A stretch of DNA of 64,000 bases, taken from Orientallactaga sibirica. Its lineage: Eukaryota > Chordata > Mammalia > Rodentia > Dipodidae. The stretch spans positions 13,146,501-13,210,500 of the forward strand of contig JAEOAD010000040.1 in assembly GCA_036365145.1 (NCBI GenBank). The letters are read 5' to 3'. The translations under genes were made by a program, and so were the position numbers. Positions 1 through 12,633 of the stretch are shown here, in pieces. Position 1 is the first letter of the stretch, and each line of letters opens with the position of its first letter. The notes under the pieces are model-generated. The model ran no database searches, was not told the DNA's origin, and saw only the letters and a list, made by a program, of their open reading frames with translations.

Positions 1-234
1 TATAGCTCCATTTAGAGTTATTTCAAATTAAGACACACATTTTATAAAAGTTTGATGAAGTTACAAATTTTCATTAGATCATATATTATAAATTTTAATA
101 AAATTTATATTTAACATTTTATTATAACCAAACACTGCTCTAAATGTGTAACATAAACTTGTTAATCCTCACACAAATCTTCTGAAGTACTTTCATTATC
201 TCTACTATTTTTTTAAATTTTTAATTTTTTTGTT

Positions 235-376
235 TTTTTCAAGGTAGGGTCTCAGTCTAGCTCAGGCTGACTTGTAACTCACTCTATAGTTCCAGGCTAG
301 CCTCAAATTCCCAGCAATCCTCCTCCCTAAGTGTTCCCAAGTGCTGGGATTAAAGGAGTGTGCCACCATGCCTGGT
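235..376 (-). repeat. B1-type SINE
   Basis: 7SL-derived SINE seen as its reverse complement: GGTAGGGTCTCAGTCT at the left, GCTGGGATTAAAGGAGTG then ACCATGCCTGG at the right. Intron of EXOC1. Confidence 0.85.
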
Positions 377-402
377 TTATTTCTATTATTAAGATAAAGC
401 TT

Positions 403-593
403 AAGGGCTTGGGGGATTACTCAGTGGTTAAAGGCTTGCAAAGCCTGATAGCCTGGGTTCAGTTCCTCAGTACCCAAGCAAAGCCAGATTCACAAAGTGG
501 TGCATGCATCTGGAGTTTGTTGGCTGTGGCAAGAGGCCCTGGTGCTCCCATTCTCTCTTCTTAACAAATAATATATTTGTTAAAAAAAAAAAA
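403..593 (+). repeat. DIP-like SINE (tRNA-derived)
   Basis: Head GGGGGATTACTCAGTGG, B-box-like GGTTCAGTTCCTCAG, body AAGCCAGATTCACAAAGTGG, tail AACAAATAATA plus oligo(A). Confidence 0.85.
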
Positions 594-599
594 GACAAA

Positions 600-715
600 G
601 TAACTTAAAATGGCACAGGAAGGTCAACTGACTTGCTCAAGGTCACTTACTTAGCTGAGAGTTAGATTTGGATCCAGGAAGCTTGCTCCAGTGCCCTCAT
701 TCTTACACACTTTAT
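600..715 (-). repeat. MIR-like old SINE fragment
   Basis: Contains the antisense MIR core pattern (GACTTGCTCAAGGTCAC). Strongly diverged. Confidence 0.45.
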
Positions 716-727
716 TATAATGACTTT

Positions 728-953
728 CTTTCTTTTTTTTTTTTTTTTTAAAAAAACATTTTTATTTATTTATTTGACAGAGAAAGAGGGAGAGAGAGAG
801 AATGGGTGTGCCAGGGCCTCCAGCCACTGCAAAAAATCTCCAGACGTGTGTGCCCCCTTGTGCATCTGGTTAATGTGGGTCCTGGGGAATTGAACCTGGG
901 TCCTTTGGCTTTGCAGGCAAATGCCTTAACCACCAAGCCATCTCACCAGCCCC
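728..953 (-). repeat. DIP-like SINE
   Basis: Oligo(T)/TATTTATT tail at left, GA-rich run, then CAGGGCCTCCAGCCACTGC and AAGCCATCTCACCAGCCCC at the head. Confidence 0.9.
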
Positions 954-960
954 GACTTTC

Positions 961-1178
961 TTTTTAAATATTTTTTAAATTATTTATTTATTTATTAGAG
1001 ACAGAGAGAAGGAGGGAGAGAGAGGATGGGCATACCAGGGCCTCTAGTCACTGCAAACGAATTCCAGACACATGCACCACCTTGTGCATCTGGCTTACAT
1101 GGGACCTGGAGAATAGAATCTGAACTCTTAGGCTTCACAGTCAAGTGCCTTAACTGCTAAGCTATCTCTCTCCAACCT
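961..1178 (-). repeat. DIP-like SINE
   Basis: Next to the previous copy in the same orientation; the head is diverged (AAGCTATCTCTCTCCAACC). Confidence 0.85.
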
Positions 1179-1957
1179 TATATTGACTTTCTAAATGAAA
1201 TGATGCTCAGGTCAAATTTTGAGCAAAATTTTCAAGATCTAGGAACATTTTCTTCTATGTTATGACATTTATTTATTTATTTTTTTGGTTTTATTCAAGA
1301 AAAACTGAGCAAAATTTCAATAACATGATGATGATGGATCCTAAATCACTATTCTAAGTTCTGCACAAGAGACATGAATCTATGACTCAAGCCTAAGGAA
1401 ACAGTTCTTGTAGGGGGGGGGCTTATAGCACAGGGCTGCTCTGCCTGCCTGCCTGGAAACATAAGTTGAAAGAAAAATTTTCAAACGACCATATAAAAAA
1501 AATCCCACAACTTTAGTTTTATTTTCCTGGTTTCACTTTTAGCTCAGGACATTTTTGTTCTTTTATCTTCTCCTCTAAAGCATCTATCTACCTGGCAGCT
1601 TCCTCCTGGTACTGGAAGCAACAACAGACTCCTGAGGTTTCTGAGGAACTGATGGGCAGGGAAGGGCAGAGAGCAGTTATCCCTTCAAAGCTCACCTTTC
1701 AGAGTGTGCCACAAGAAATGTCAAAACGACATATTCCTCATGCAAGCCTTTCTTGAATTTCATTAGCCTTAATTCTACTACCTTCTTTCAATATTGCAAT
1801 CCCTGTAACTAGCCTAGCTCCCCTCATTCTTTCTAGACAATACAGACATCTGGTAAACGTTAAAATTATGAGCAAGTGTGCATAACTTCCGTGGAGCCTA
1901 ATGTGTAAGAATTAACACATCCAAAAGAAGCTAGCCACCTTAAAAATACTACTCAAA
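1179..1957. other. Unique intron sequence
   Basis: No exon or clear repeat seen; one short G run near 1413. Part of the EXOC1 intron after exon 8. Confidence 0.5.
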
Positions 1958-2068
1958 GCCGAGCATGGCATCTCACACTTATAAACCCAGAACCTGGGAG
2001 ACTGAGCTAAGAGGTGGCCTTGAGTTCCAGGCCAGCTTGGGCTACAGTGACACCATGCCTCAAAAGAA
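1958..2068 (+). repeat. Old B1-like SINE
   Basis: GCCGAGCATGGCATCTCACAC head and CAGCTTGGGCTACAGTGAC body; diverged. Confidence 0.6.
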
Positions 2069-3222
2069 ATTATATATTACTCATCATACAGTAACAAGTG
2101 GATATTTTAGAAGGATGTGTTCCTAGTTTCATTACATTGCCAAGCAGTATTCATAGAAGAGGTGTCCGAGAGACCTGCTCTGGGTCAGCGACTCCTGAAT
2201 GCAAGGTGTCTTTGGTTTCCAGAAGTAAGATGATGAGGATGAGTTCTCAGTACATAAATGTATCAATTTTAAAGTATGAAATTAAGTTCTTTCCATTCTT
2301 TTAGTGCCAAAATATCATTTGTAAAATAAGGAGATAATGAAAGTAAATGCAGCTATTAAAAAGGTTTGAATAGATAAATTAAAACAGCTGATGACTACTT
2401 TCTCAGTTGTACTTCTTTTAATTTTGCTGATTTGTGACTTTTAGTAAGACTGGAAACCAGTGCTCTGAAATGACTTGTATCATAATCAGTGCGTTCTTCT
2501 GGATTTTCCTGTACACTATTCATGTTGTAACTATACATTTGCTATAGACTTCATTACATGGACTCTGTTCAAGTCTTACCTTATCTATGAATCCACGCTG
2601 GACTCCTTCAATCCACAGAAAACTCACTACTGATGAAACCTTTTTGGCAGTTATAACCCAACCTCTACAATTACACACTGCTATGTGGTGTATCTAATTA
2701 TTGCCAATTAGATAAATGTGAGTCTTCACTTCTTTCCACTTCTCTTTAGAGACATCTCAAGGACAGGAGCCATTTCTCCAAGTTTACAAATGAGCAGTAT
2801 ATAACATTATATAACATAAAATATAACATAAAAACATACCAACAAAACAGATGTACCATCAACATCTGGGGATTGACAAAGATCAGATGAGTGTCAAAAA
2901 TTCCCAAGTATTTTGCCCCCTAACCTGGAATATCCATGTTCTCTAACTTTCTTGCTGGGTGGCCTGATAAACCAAAGATCTCTTTCTTATACCTTGGGTA
3001 CCCTTTCATCTTCTGTCAGCACAGCCCAGGCTGATCTAACATTTGGGTTGTAACATGCATCACTCACAAGTAAGAATACATATTAGATTTTCAGAAATGG
3101 GAAGCATTTGTTTTAAACAAAGCCATTAGTTTACAAGGCAAAGAAGCAAAAGGAATCGTAAGTGCACATTAGCAAGTCAAGTATACAAAAAGACCGCTCT
3201 GTATTGCCCTGTATTGCCTGAC
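2069..3222. other. Unique intron sequence
   Basis: AT-rich, with no gene or repeat I can name. I looked for the next EXOC1 exon around 2560-2600 and did not find a protein match. Confidence 0.45.
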
Positions 3223-3343
3223 TTTTTTTTCCCAGTTAGGGTCTTGCTCTTGTCTAGGCTGATCTGAAATTCACTTTGTAGTCTCAAACTGGCCTCAAAA
3301 TAACAGTGACCCTCACACCTCACACCACCATGTCCAGCTGGCT
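3223..3343 (-). repeat. B1-type SINE, diverged
   Basis: AGTTAGGGTCTTGCTCTTG to CACACCACCATGTCCAGC. Confidence 0.7.
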
Positions 3344-4701
3344 GACATTTCTGATACTGCTGACAAATGTAGGTAACACCGTCGCCAACAGTGTTATAGA
3401 TAAGCTAATGACATGGTTGTTTCCAATGGATTTTGAAGTGTACTTTCTTCTTGATACTCTTCAGGTCCCGAGGAATGCAGAGGGTGTGTGCTCTGAGTGC
3501 TCCTCCCGTGCTTCCTGAGGTGATCCTCCTTTCTGTCTACACCATATCACCCACCCCTCCTAACCATATCTGCCCGTCTCCCTTCCCTATTCGACAGCAG
3601 GGTCAGGATCACTTAGCCCAAGTCAGCATTGGGTACGCATCTCATCTACCTGACATAAGCAACTGCTACAACAATGCTGGAAAAAATGAGGGACAAAGAG
3701 AAAAAGCAAGCAGAGTGAGATTAAATGCCTATTTTTTGGCCAAATGGGACATTTAGAAACCATTTCAAATGAGGTTATCAGGTAGCTTCAATCAGTAAAT
3801 TAAGCTGTAAGCTATAAATGTTTTGCTGCTAAGTTTAGCAAACTCATAGATGGCAAAAGTCAGAAGCTTGAGCCAAGTTTGATGTACTCACAGGAACCGA
3901 AAGAAAGTAGGACCTGTTATAGAGCTGAAGGAGGGCCTGAGTAAACTAATGGGAAATAAAATATAATGAAGACAATTGTTTTAGAATTCGGCAATATAAA
4001 AGAACCCAATGTTTTCAGATAGCATACCTTGAGGAAAAGGATTTCCCCCTGGTCTTTTCTCTCAATATGCTTAATAAATTAAAAGGAAAATGAGAGAAAA
4101 AGCCCCTAATATTATATTAGACATTAAAATACTTTTGTTCAAATCCCAAGGAACTCCTAGCATTATGAATACATTGATGTTATAGTTGCTTTCCATGTAA
4201 AAATTTAGGCAAATTGATTATATGAAGATGAAATCAATTGCAAATTACAGTTGAGCTAGTCATTTTCTTACATATACACTTTGTACCCAAGTATATACAG
4301 CCTATGAAACATTGAAAATATTAACTCAAATGCTGGTTCTCACCTCATAATGCTGAAAAATAAAACATGTTCAATAGTCAACATATACCAGGTTTGGACT
4401 TTCTATAAAATACCTAAATGGCATATGTAATTAATGAACATAGGTATTATTTGATTTCTTAAACATGACAGGTTCAGCTGAAAGGACCTTACTGTTTAAG
4501 CAAAGGGGCAGCTGAAGTTTCCAAAGTGCCTCTATGGGCAAATATTCACATTTTTTCAAAATTTTATTTATTTTTTATTTATGAAGGAATACACTGCAAC
4601 CCAAAAATGAGTATTATTCCTCTTTTGGTGGGAATCTAAGCTTAAGGCAATATATACTAAGCCATGGAAAGAAGTCAGTTTTAATATTCAATTAAAATTA
4701 C
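3344..4701. other. Unique intron sequence flanking EXOC1 exon 8
   Basis: No further exon, SINE or array recognised; short open frames here lack codon-like character. Confidence 0.45.
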
Positions 4702-4811
4702 CTGCTGAACAAAAACATTGTTGAGGTGACTAGCCAGCCTCCGGGCAAAGTGCTCTCGCAGGTCACTGAAGCGCTGCTGCTGCTGCTTGACGGCCAGCAG
4801 CATGTGGTGGC
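4702..4811 (-). CDS. EXOC1: EXOC1 exon 8 (coding exon 7), residues 322-358
   Basis: 110 nt between a CAG acceptor and a GTAATT donor. Encodes [20 protein letters not shown] followed by [18 protein letters not shown] (CAG)4 run gives four glutamines. It is the last EXOC1 exon I can find going left; no further exon is recognisable in 1-4701. Confidence 0.93.
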
Positions 4812-7800
4812 CTGGAATCAGAACGGTGCTTCTCTGATCTTAAACCTTCACTGACAGCTTCCACACACACAGACAATATGCCACGATCACAGTCCCTTCC
4901 ACCACGCGGCCTTTCAGAATTTCTTTTTCTTTTTAATTTTTAAAAATTTTTTGGGCTTTCGAGGTAGGGTCTCACTCTAGCCCAGGCTGATCTGGAATTC
5001 ACTCTGTATTTTTAGGGTGGCCTTGAACTCATGGTGATCCTCCTATTGCTGCCTCCCGAGTGCTGGGATTAAAGAAGTGCACCACCACGCCAGGCTCAGA
5101 ATGGTATTTCTTGACCAATTTAAGTGAAGGGTAAGAACATTCCCTCAATGTTTAATAAATACATTTTCCTTTCTCTCTTTTCCCTCAGGGCCTCAAGCAT
5201 GTTAAGCAAGCACTCTACCAGGGATACACCCTCAGGCCAAATCAACACTTTTCTATCAGTACCCGTGTTTAAGTTTTAGAGAACCCAATGATTCACTGGT
5301 TTATTCCTCTGTTTTATAAAAGGTAAGCAGGAGGAAGGTAGTACAGCGCACTGTTCCCTCCTGAGTCACCCTGCAAGTGTCAAGGTAGGAATCCTAGGAC
5401 CTCATCCAGCCCTACTGGAGCGAGAGGGGGGCCTGTTTATTTGTGTGTGTGTGTGAGGGTGGGGGCACAGAAGGAGAGGACAGAGGACAACTTTTGGGTC
5501 AGTTCTCTCCTGCCCACCTCGCCTGCGGCAGGTTTCAAGTTCTAGATTTTTTTCTACTGTGCTCATCAAAAACCTCAGGCTATATTCTGTCTCTGCCTTC
5601 CATCTCGCTGTCAGCATGCTGGGATTACTGAAGTCAGCCATGTCTTTTATCTTTTTCTGTAAGGTCTAGTACTCAAACTCAGGTACTTCTGCTTGAGCTG
5701 TCAGTACTTTATAGACTGAGTCATTTCCCCAGGTCCTGCAAGTCTGTTTTCATAGGCCCTCTAGGTGAGTCCAATGTCACTCGAGATTTAAAACAATGTC
5801 TAAGAAAACTCTGTGCTCTCTAGTCTAACCTAAACCTCTACTCTGTGCTCAATTCTACTGAAGAAAGATTATGGTGAGAGCTGGGCACAGTGGTGCCTGC
5901 CTGTGATTCCAGCACTCGAGAGGCTAAGGCAGGATTATGAGTTTGAGGCTAACCTGGATGACGCTGTGAGACACTGTTTCAAAAACAAACAAACAAACAA
6001 ATAAACAAAAAAACCCCAAACCAAATCATTCAACCAACCAACCAAATACCTATATAGATAAAAGGATCCAAAATTAAATGTCTTATATAAATATATTGTT
6101 TTTGTTGCTGTTATTACTACTATTATTATTAATAATTATTAATGCAGGTACTAGGGATTGAACTCAGGCCCTCATACCTGCAAGGCAAGCACTTTACCAG
6201 CTGAGCTGAGGATCCAAAATTAAAAATTAAAAATTGAAAATAGAAATTGGTTGGGAAATAGGTAAATCTTGAGTGCATAGCTAATAACGTAACTGCAAAT
6301 CACTTGGCCAGGTTATTCCTTGTCAAAATATCTCTGCCAAGTTCCATCTTGTCTCAATTCTTGGTGGGATCTCACATCTCTAGTGCACATACCTGGCTTG
6401 AGAGCCACATTCATGCACTGCAGAAGGGCGTCCGCAGCATCGGTGCAGGCCTCAATGCCTCGGGAAGAAGCAAGGTCTCCTTCCTGCAGGGCCTTGATAT
6501 GACCTTTAGCCAAGTCCATGTGGTTCTAGAAAATATGCAAACACACCAAGTGCACATGTAATTTTGGGAAATCTACAGACAAGATAGTATTCAATCCTAT
6601 CCATGGAATCTGCGATCGTTTTCACTCTTGTCCTCCTAGCAGACCAGTGTACATGGGTCTATGGACCAGCACTGCTCTTTCCGACTGTGCTCTCACTGGT
6701 CGTATTGACAGGCACTCACCACAAGGAACTCGATCTCTGACAGGAGCTTCACGCTGTTGGTGTTACTAAGGTGAATGAGGTGGTTGCTCTCCGAGATCTG
6801 ATCCATTTGTTCCTTCACACTTTGCAGCATTTCCTCGTAACTGCTTAGTTTAGACTCAATCTGGTCCACCTCCTTTAGAGCCTCATCCAACAAGCCCATC
6901 AGGGTGTTCACTTGTTTTTCAGAGGCCATGATTGACTGAATGTTGGCCTACAAAAGGACCATTTGTGTTACTTGAATGTATAAAAGAGGTATAGAGACAA
7001 AGACTGTCAAGTCCCTTCCATCCACTTTATCACTTCATGCTCATGCTTACTTACATTTCCACAAATCACACAGGCACAGTTCTGCTTCTGAATGTACCCA
7101 TAAAGGAATGGTCTCATTTCTGCCACCTCTAATATCCCTATCAACTATAGAAATGTTCGTTTTATTTTTTGTTTTTTTGAGGTAGGGTCTCACTCTAGCC
7201 TAGGCTGACCTGAAATTCACTATGTAGTCTCAGGGTGGCCTTGAACTCTCAGTGATCCTCCTATCTCTGCCTCCCGGGTGCTGGGATTAAAGGCGTGCGC
7301 CTCCACACCAGGCTGAAATGTTCTATTTCTAACATCTTTGTGAAACCCTTAACAAAAATGTAATCCCTCATGTTATCTTAGTTGAGAAGGCGGAAGTGAG
7401 TCACCAGTCTTGAAGGATATATGCAACAAAGTTGCAATAGTATGATGGATACTAACATGGCATGAAAGATACATGGACAAAAGATAGCTCCTTCTATCAT
7501 CTATCTTATTGTTTTCTCTCTTCTTTGCAATTTTCCCCCCAAGCAAAGCAGAAATGCTGTATCCACTGACCCGTCGCCTCAGCCCTGCTCTACTCTACAA
7601 CACCAGAGCGGCAGGTCCTAGGTCCTTCTGCTCTGGCTCTCCTGCTTTCTCCATAATTATTCTGTACCCTTTCCGTAAGTAATTCACTTACTTTAGTACA
7701 TTTCTCATTCTAATCTGTCCTTTCCCCCCCAATGATGAAAATGCCATTCCCTGGTAAGGCTAGGGACCCAGTCCCTGAGAAGGAGTCTGGATGCATTGTT

Positions 7801-10800
7801 CTCTTCTGTTGCTCCATATCAAGAATACTCTAAAACCACTATCTTTACCCACTGCCCTCCCTGGCTTAAAAGGAATGCTCCCTCTGTTGAACAAGAGTGA
7901 AAGCTGGATGACAGCTGGTAACATGTTTACAAGACGGGAAACGTCACACTATAGAAGCTGAACTGTGGAGGTGGTAAAAGATGTGTGCCATCAGCTTCTC
8001 AATCTGCTGCACATCAGTGAAGGACAGTGCACAAGGACGTCTTACCCCATCTAGCACCTGCAGCTCCCGGGACAACTTTTCTGCAAAGGCTTCGGCATTG
8101 GAGATGGCATACTCACAGCCTTCCACCATTATCTCAATGTCCTGCTCTTCTCTCGCACTTAGCTCTTGGTACTCATCCACTGCCTCTTCATCCCCTCCAG
8201 TTACACTCTGGTTCTCTCCACTTGGAACAGATTCTTAAAGAAGGTGAAAAGTCAAGATAACATAGTTACAAAGTGGGAAGGACTGCCACATGGAACTTAG
8301 AGCTAGGCAAGATCAGTTATAAGCACAGATGACATTAGTGGCTGGAAAATCGGAAAGAATGAGAATAATATTAAAAAACCCAAACTTTATTTTTATAAAG
8401 AGTTGCGATGTTAACAAAGTCCTAAAAATAGAAAATAAAAGCACGGAGTCTAATATATTGATTTCTAAGTTAAAATTGGCTTTTTTCTCCACACAGAATC
8501 GTAAGTGAGTGAGCTGCACCTGAGGTGGCTACTGCTCTAAGGAAGGGAAGTGTGCACGATTCTGAGCACAAAAAAACAAATGTTTTCCTTTTTCCCAGAT
8601 GACATTTTTATTTTGCTTTTTTGATCTTTTCATCTAAGTTTTATTTTCTTTCAAATAACTTTTAATTGAAGTAAGAGGGGCATTTATAATCTACAATTTG
8701 TTTAAGATATTGACAATACAAATTGCACTTTCTATTCTGTTTTGTCAAGAAAATTTCAGATTCATGGATAAAATAGCTAATGATGAGTTATGAAAGCTCA
8801 CATGGAAGTAAGAGCAACAACATGGGGACATGAAATTACAAACATGTCACTGTCTCCATGCTTCATGACAAGTGACCAAGAGGTCAAGTCAGAAGGGCTT
8901 TCTAGATAAATGTCTCAATCCATTTCTTTTGAAAAAAAAAAAACACAAAACAGCATGTTGATATTTACATAAAGCTTCAGGTCAGGAGAGGTAAAATACA
9001 AGAAATCAATTTCAGCCCATAACTCTGAACACTGTTACTGATTTTCTAGACTTAATGGGACAGGCTGTCAACCATAGGCTCTGGATGCTGTTAGTGTTTG
9101 TTATTTTACACAAAATAAATATTTTTCAGTATGATTGGAAATATATTCATTTATCCTATAATAAAAATCTCTGCTACTTCCAATAAAACAGAAGTTACTA
9201 TGAAGAATGAAAATAAATTAAGCAGATTTAGTTATATCCTAGGAAATAAAAGGAAGAGGACTAAAAATTGTGGTACAGGCCATTACAGACTATGACACAC
9301 ACACACACATATATATGTTTTTTAAAGAGGCATTACCATGTCCTTTGTCCTTTGAAGGAGGCTGTTTTCATTTATTGTGGAAATGTCAAACTACCAGGTT
9401 TGACAGCCACTAGAGGGCAGGGAATGCCCAAACCATTCCCTGCAGCTCCTTACACAGCAAGCATTTCAAGTAAACAACTATTTAAATAATCTTAACTACT
9501 TTAGCAGTATGTTCATTCCCTTGAAATAGTGCTTTGGAAGCTAATATTCTTGTTTACGACTCCATAAAATAGGCAACTGATAGCATGTAACAATGGCAAG
9601 TAATAAAAACATATGGAATAGAATAAGAAGAAAAGGTGTTACGCACCTTCTGTAACTTTAGGCAGTTCTGGAGAGTAAAAGGTATGAAAAAAGCAGAGGA
9701 AAGTAAGCAAAGAGTATTAGCTGGGTAGAAAAGCATACAGGTTTATAAATTTTAAATACTACCCATATCTCATTTGAATTTCACGCTGAATTAAGGTTCA
9801 AAAGACAACATCAAAATCAACCACAAAGTGGGAAGACTGGTAAGAAGCTCTATGGCTCATTTTATTGGTCCTTTTCTAATAGTGATTAAAAGTGTATTTC
9901 TTTCTCTATTTTCTCTAAGCATGACTAGTCCTTGGAGGAGAAAACTAGGAAACAAAATCATTTCCTGGGTATTATTTTTATGTCAGTTTTTTTTTTTTTT
10001 TTTTTTTTTTTTTTGGAGGTAGGGTCTCACTCTGGTCCAGGCTGACCTGGAATTAACTATGTAGTCTCAGGGTGGCCTTGAACTCACGGCGATCCTCCTA
10101 CCTCTGCCTCCCAAGTGCTGGGATTAAAGGCGTGCGCCACCATGCCCAGCTTATGTCAGTTTTTGACTCATGCATTTAGTATAGTTATTTTCACCCATGT
10201 CCCAGAGCTTTACCAAGACACCCTCTAACAAAAAAATCAGTTACAAAACATGTTCCAAAGAACAAGACTGAGGCAGGAGGCAAAGAGTGAGATCACAGTT
10301 CTCATAGGCATTCAAGACTCAAGCCAAAGATTGCTCAAAAATCTGGCTACAAGTAAAAGGATGAAAAAGGAAAGACTTAAAAAAACACTTCACTCTACTT
10401 CAACCACTAATAAATTTTTTTTTTTTTTTTTTTAAAGCCAAATTGTTCTAGGGTCTGGGGAGACTGCTCAGCAGTAAGAGCACTTTCCACGTAAGCCCGA
10501 GAGCCTTCCACGGTCTGTCTGAGTTCAATCCCCAGCATCCGTGTAAAGCTGGACCTGGCTATGCATGCCTGTCACCTCGCTGTCACCCCAGTCCCATGGG
10601 GTTCAGTGAAGATGGGAGGGTAGCTGGGGACTCGCTGGTCAATCAGTCTGGCCAAAACTGGCAGCTCCAGGTTCAGTGAGAGTCTGCCTCAGGAGTGACA
10701 GAGGAAGACACCAGACATTCTCCTCTGGCCACAACCACACGAGAGCACACAGGACATTGCCCCGCACCACTCCACCCCTCTGCTCAACAGCCCCAGTCAT

Positions 10801-11830
10801 TTAACTCCAATATTCAACAGCCATTGGTAAAAACCACAAAAAACTGCTACTGTCAACAGTCACAATTACAACAGTCTTAACTTACTTGGCTATTTAACTT
10901 TTCACATGAGATAGCAATGAGCAATGACTTATTTTCTAACATTACCCAAAGTCTAGAGACATTTACTTTAAAAAAAAAAAAAGGACTAAATGGCTGTGAT
11001 TTCAAGGCACATTCAAACGAGTTTTTAGATATTAATAAAGCTCTTCCCCGAACACTAAACCAAAACAATGGTTATTGATCTGTAGAGAACGATTTTCAAA
11101 ATGAGACCCTTAGGGATCTTCTCAGATGTCTCAACACCGAGCTCCATGACAGTTACTGTTTATGAACACGAAGATGTCTACATTTTTGCTGTATATCCTG
11201 AAAAATACCTTTAAAAAAGTCAGACACTGGGCTGGAGAGATGGCTTAGCAGTTAAGGCGCCTGCCTGCTAAGCCTAAGAACCCGGTTCCAATCTTCAGGT
11301 CCCACGTTTAGCCAGATGCAAAGTGACGCAAGGGTGCAATGCCGCACTTGCCCACAAGGGGGCGCACACATCTGGATTTCGTTCACAGCAGCTGAGAGAC
11401 TGCTGGCACCCCCATTCTCTATCTGTCTCCCTCCCTCTCTGTCTGTCTCTCTCTGTGTCTCTCTCCAAAAATAAAAAAAATTATAAAAAAAAAAGACACC
11501 AATACTTTTCTCATTGCTTTTGGTAATATTTCCCAATAAAAAGTAGAGCATATATCTTTCTATTTTGTTTTTTTCAAGGGAGAGTCTCACTCTAGCCCTG
11601 GCTTCCCCGAAACTCACTCTGTAACCAGGCAGGCCTTGAACTCAATGGCAATCCTCCTACCTCAGTCTCCCTAGTGCTGGGATTACTGCACCCAGCCAAA
11701 TATCTATATCTATATCTATATCTATATCTATATCTATATCTATCTATATCTATATCTATATCTATATCTATATCTATATCTATATCTATTTCTTTCTTTC
11801 TTTTTTTCTTTCTTTCTTTCTTTCTTTTTT

Positions 11831-11862
<32 letters not shown>

Positions 11863-12599
11863 TCAGTAGGGTCTTGTTCTATCTTAAGCTGGACTGGAAT
11901 TCACTATGTAGTCTTAGGCTGGCCTCAAATTCACGATGCTGGGATTAAAGGCATGCACCACCACACCTGGCTATATTTTTCAATATGGCTGTTGTAATGA
12001 AATACTGGCAATGAGTAACATAGAAAAACATATTTTGCCATGAGTTCAAGGCCAACTTGGGCTACATAGCAAGATTTTATCTCAATAAAAAACAAAAAAG
12101 CTTTCTTCGATAAAGAATGTGGCACAAGGGCTAGGGAGAAGGCTCTGGTCTGTAAAGTGCTGGCCTTGAATCATGAGGACCTGAGTCCCATCCCCCAAAC
12201 CCACATAAAAAGTCAGGCATGGTGGCCCAAGCTTTCAATTCCAGAAGCGAGGAGGTAGAAAGAGGTGGAGCTGAGACTCTTTCCAGTCAGTCTTCCTGCT
12301 TGGAGATTACCAGCCAATGAAACACCTGTCTCAAAAAAGGGTGGTTGATGCCGGGGCGTGGTGGAGCACACCTTTAATCCCAGCACTCAGGAGGCAGAGG
12401 TAGGAGGATCACTGTGAGTTAGAGGCCATCCACAGACTACAAAGTGAATTCCAGGTCAGCCTGGGCTAGAGTGAGATCCTACCTCAAAAACCAAAAAATA
12501 AATAAATTAAAAAAAAAAAGGTGGTTGGTGTTCCTGAGGAATGATACCTGAGGTATCCTTTGGCCTCTACAGGCATGTGTACCCACATACACAAGAATG

Positions 12600-12633
<34 letters not shown>

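Noticed and set aside
2560..2640. Candidate further EXOC1 exon (donor-like CTTAC on plus)
   Set aside because: The translation does not resemble the EXOC1 segment that follows NNVFVQQ, and no acceptor at a suitable distance was convincing.
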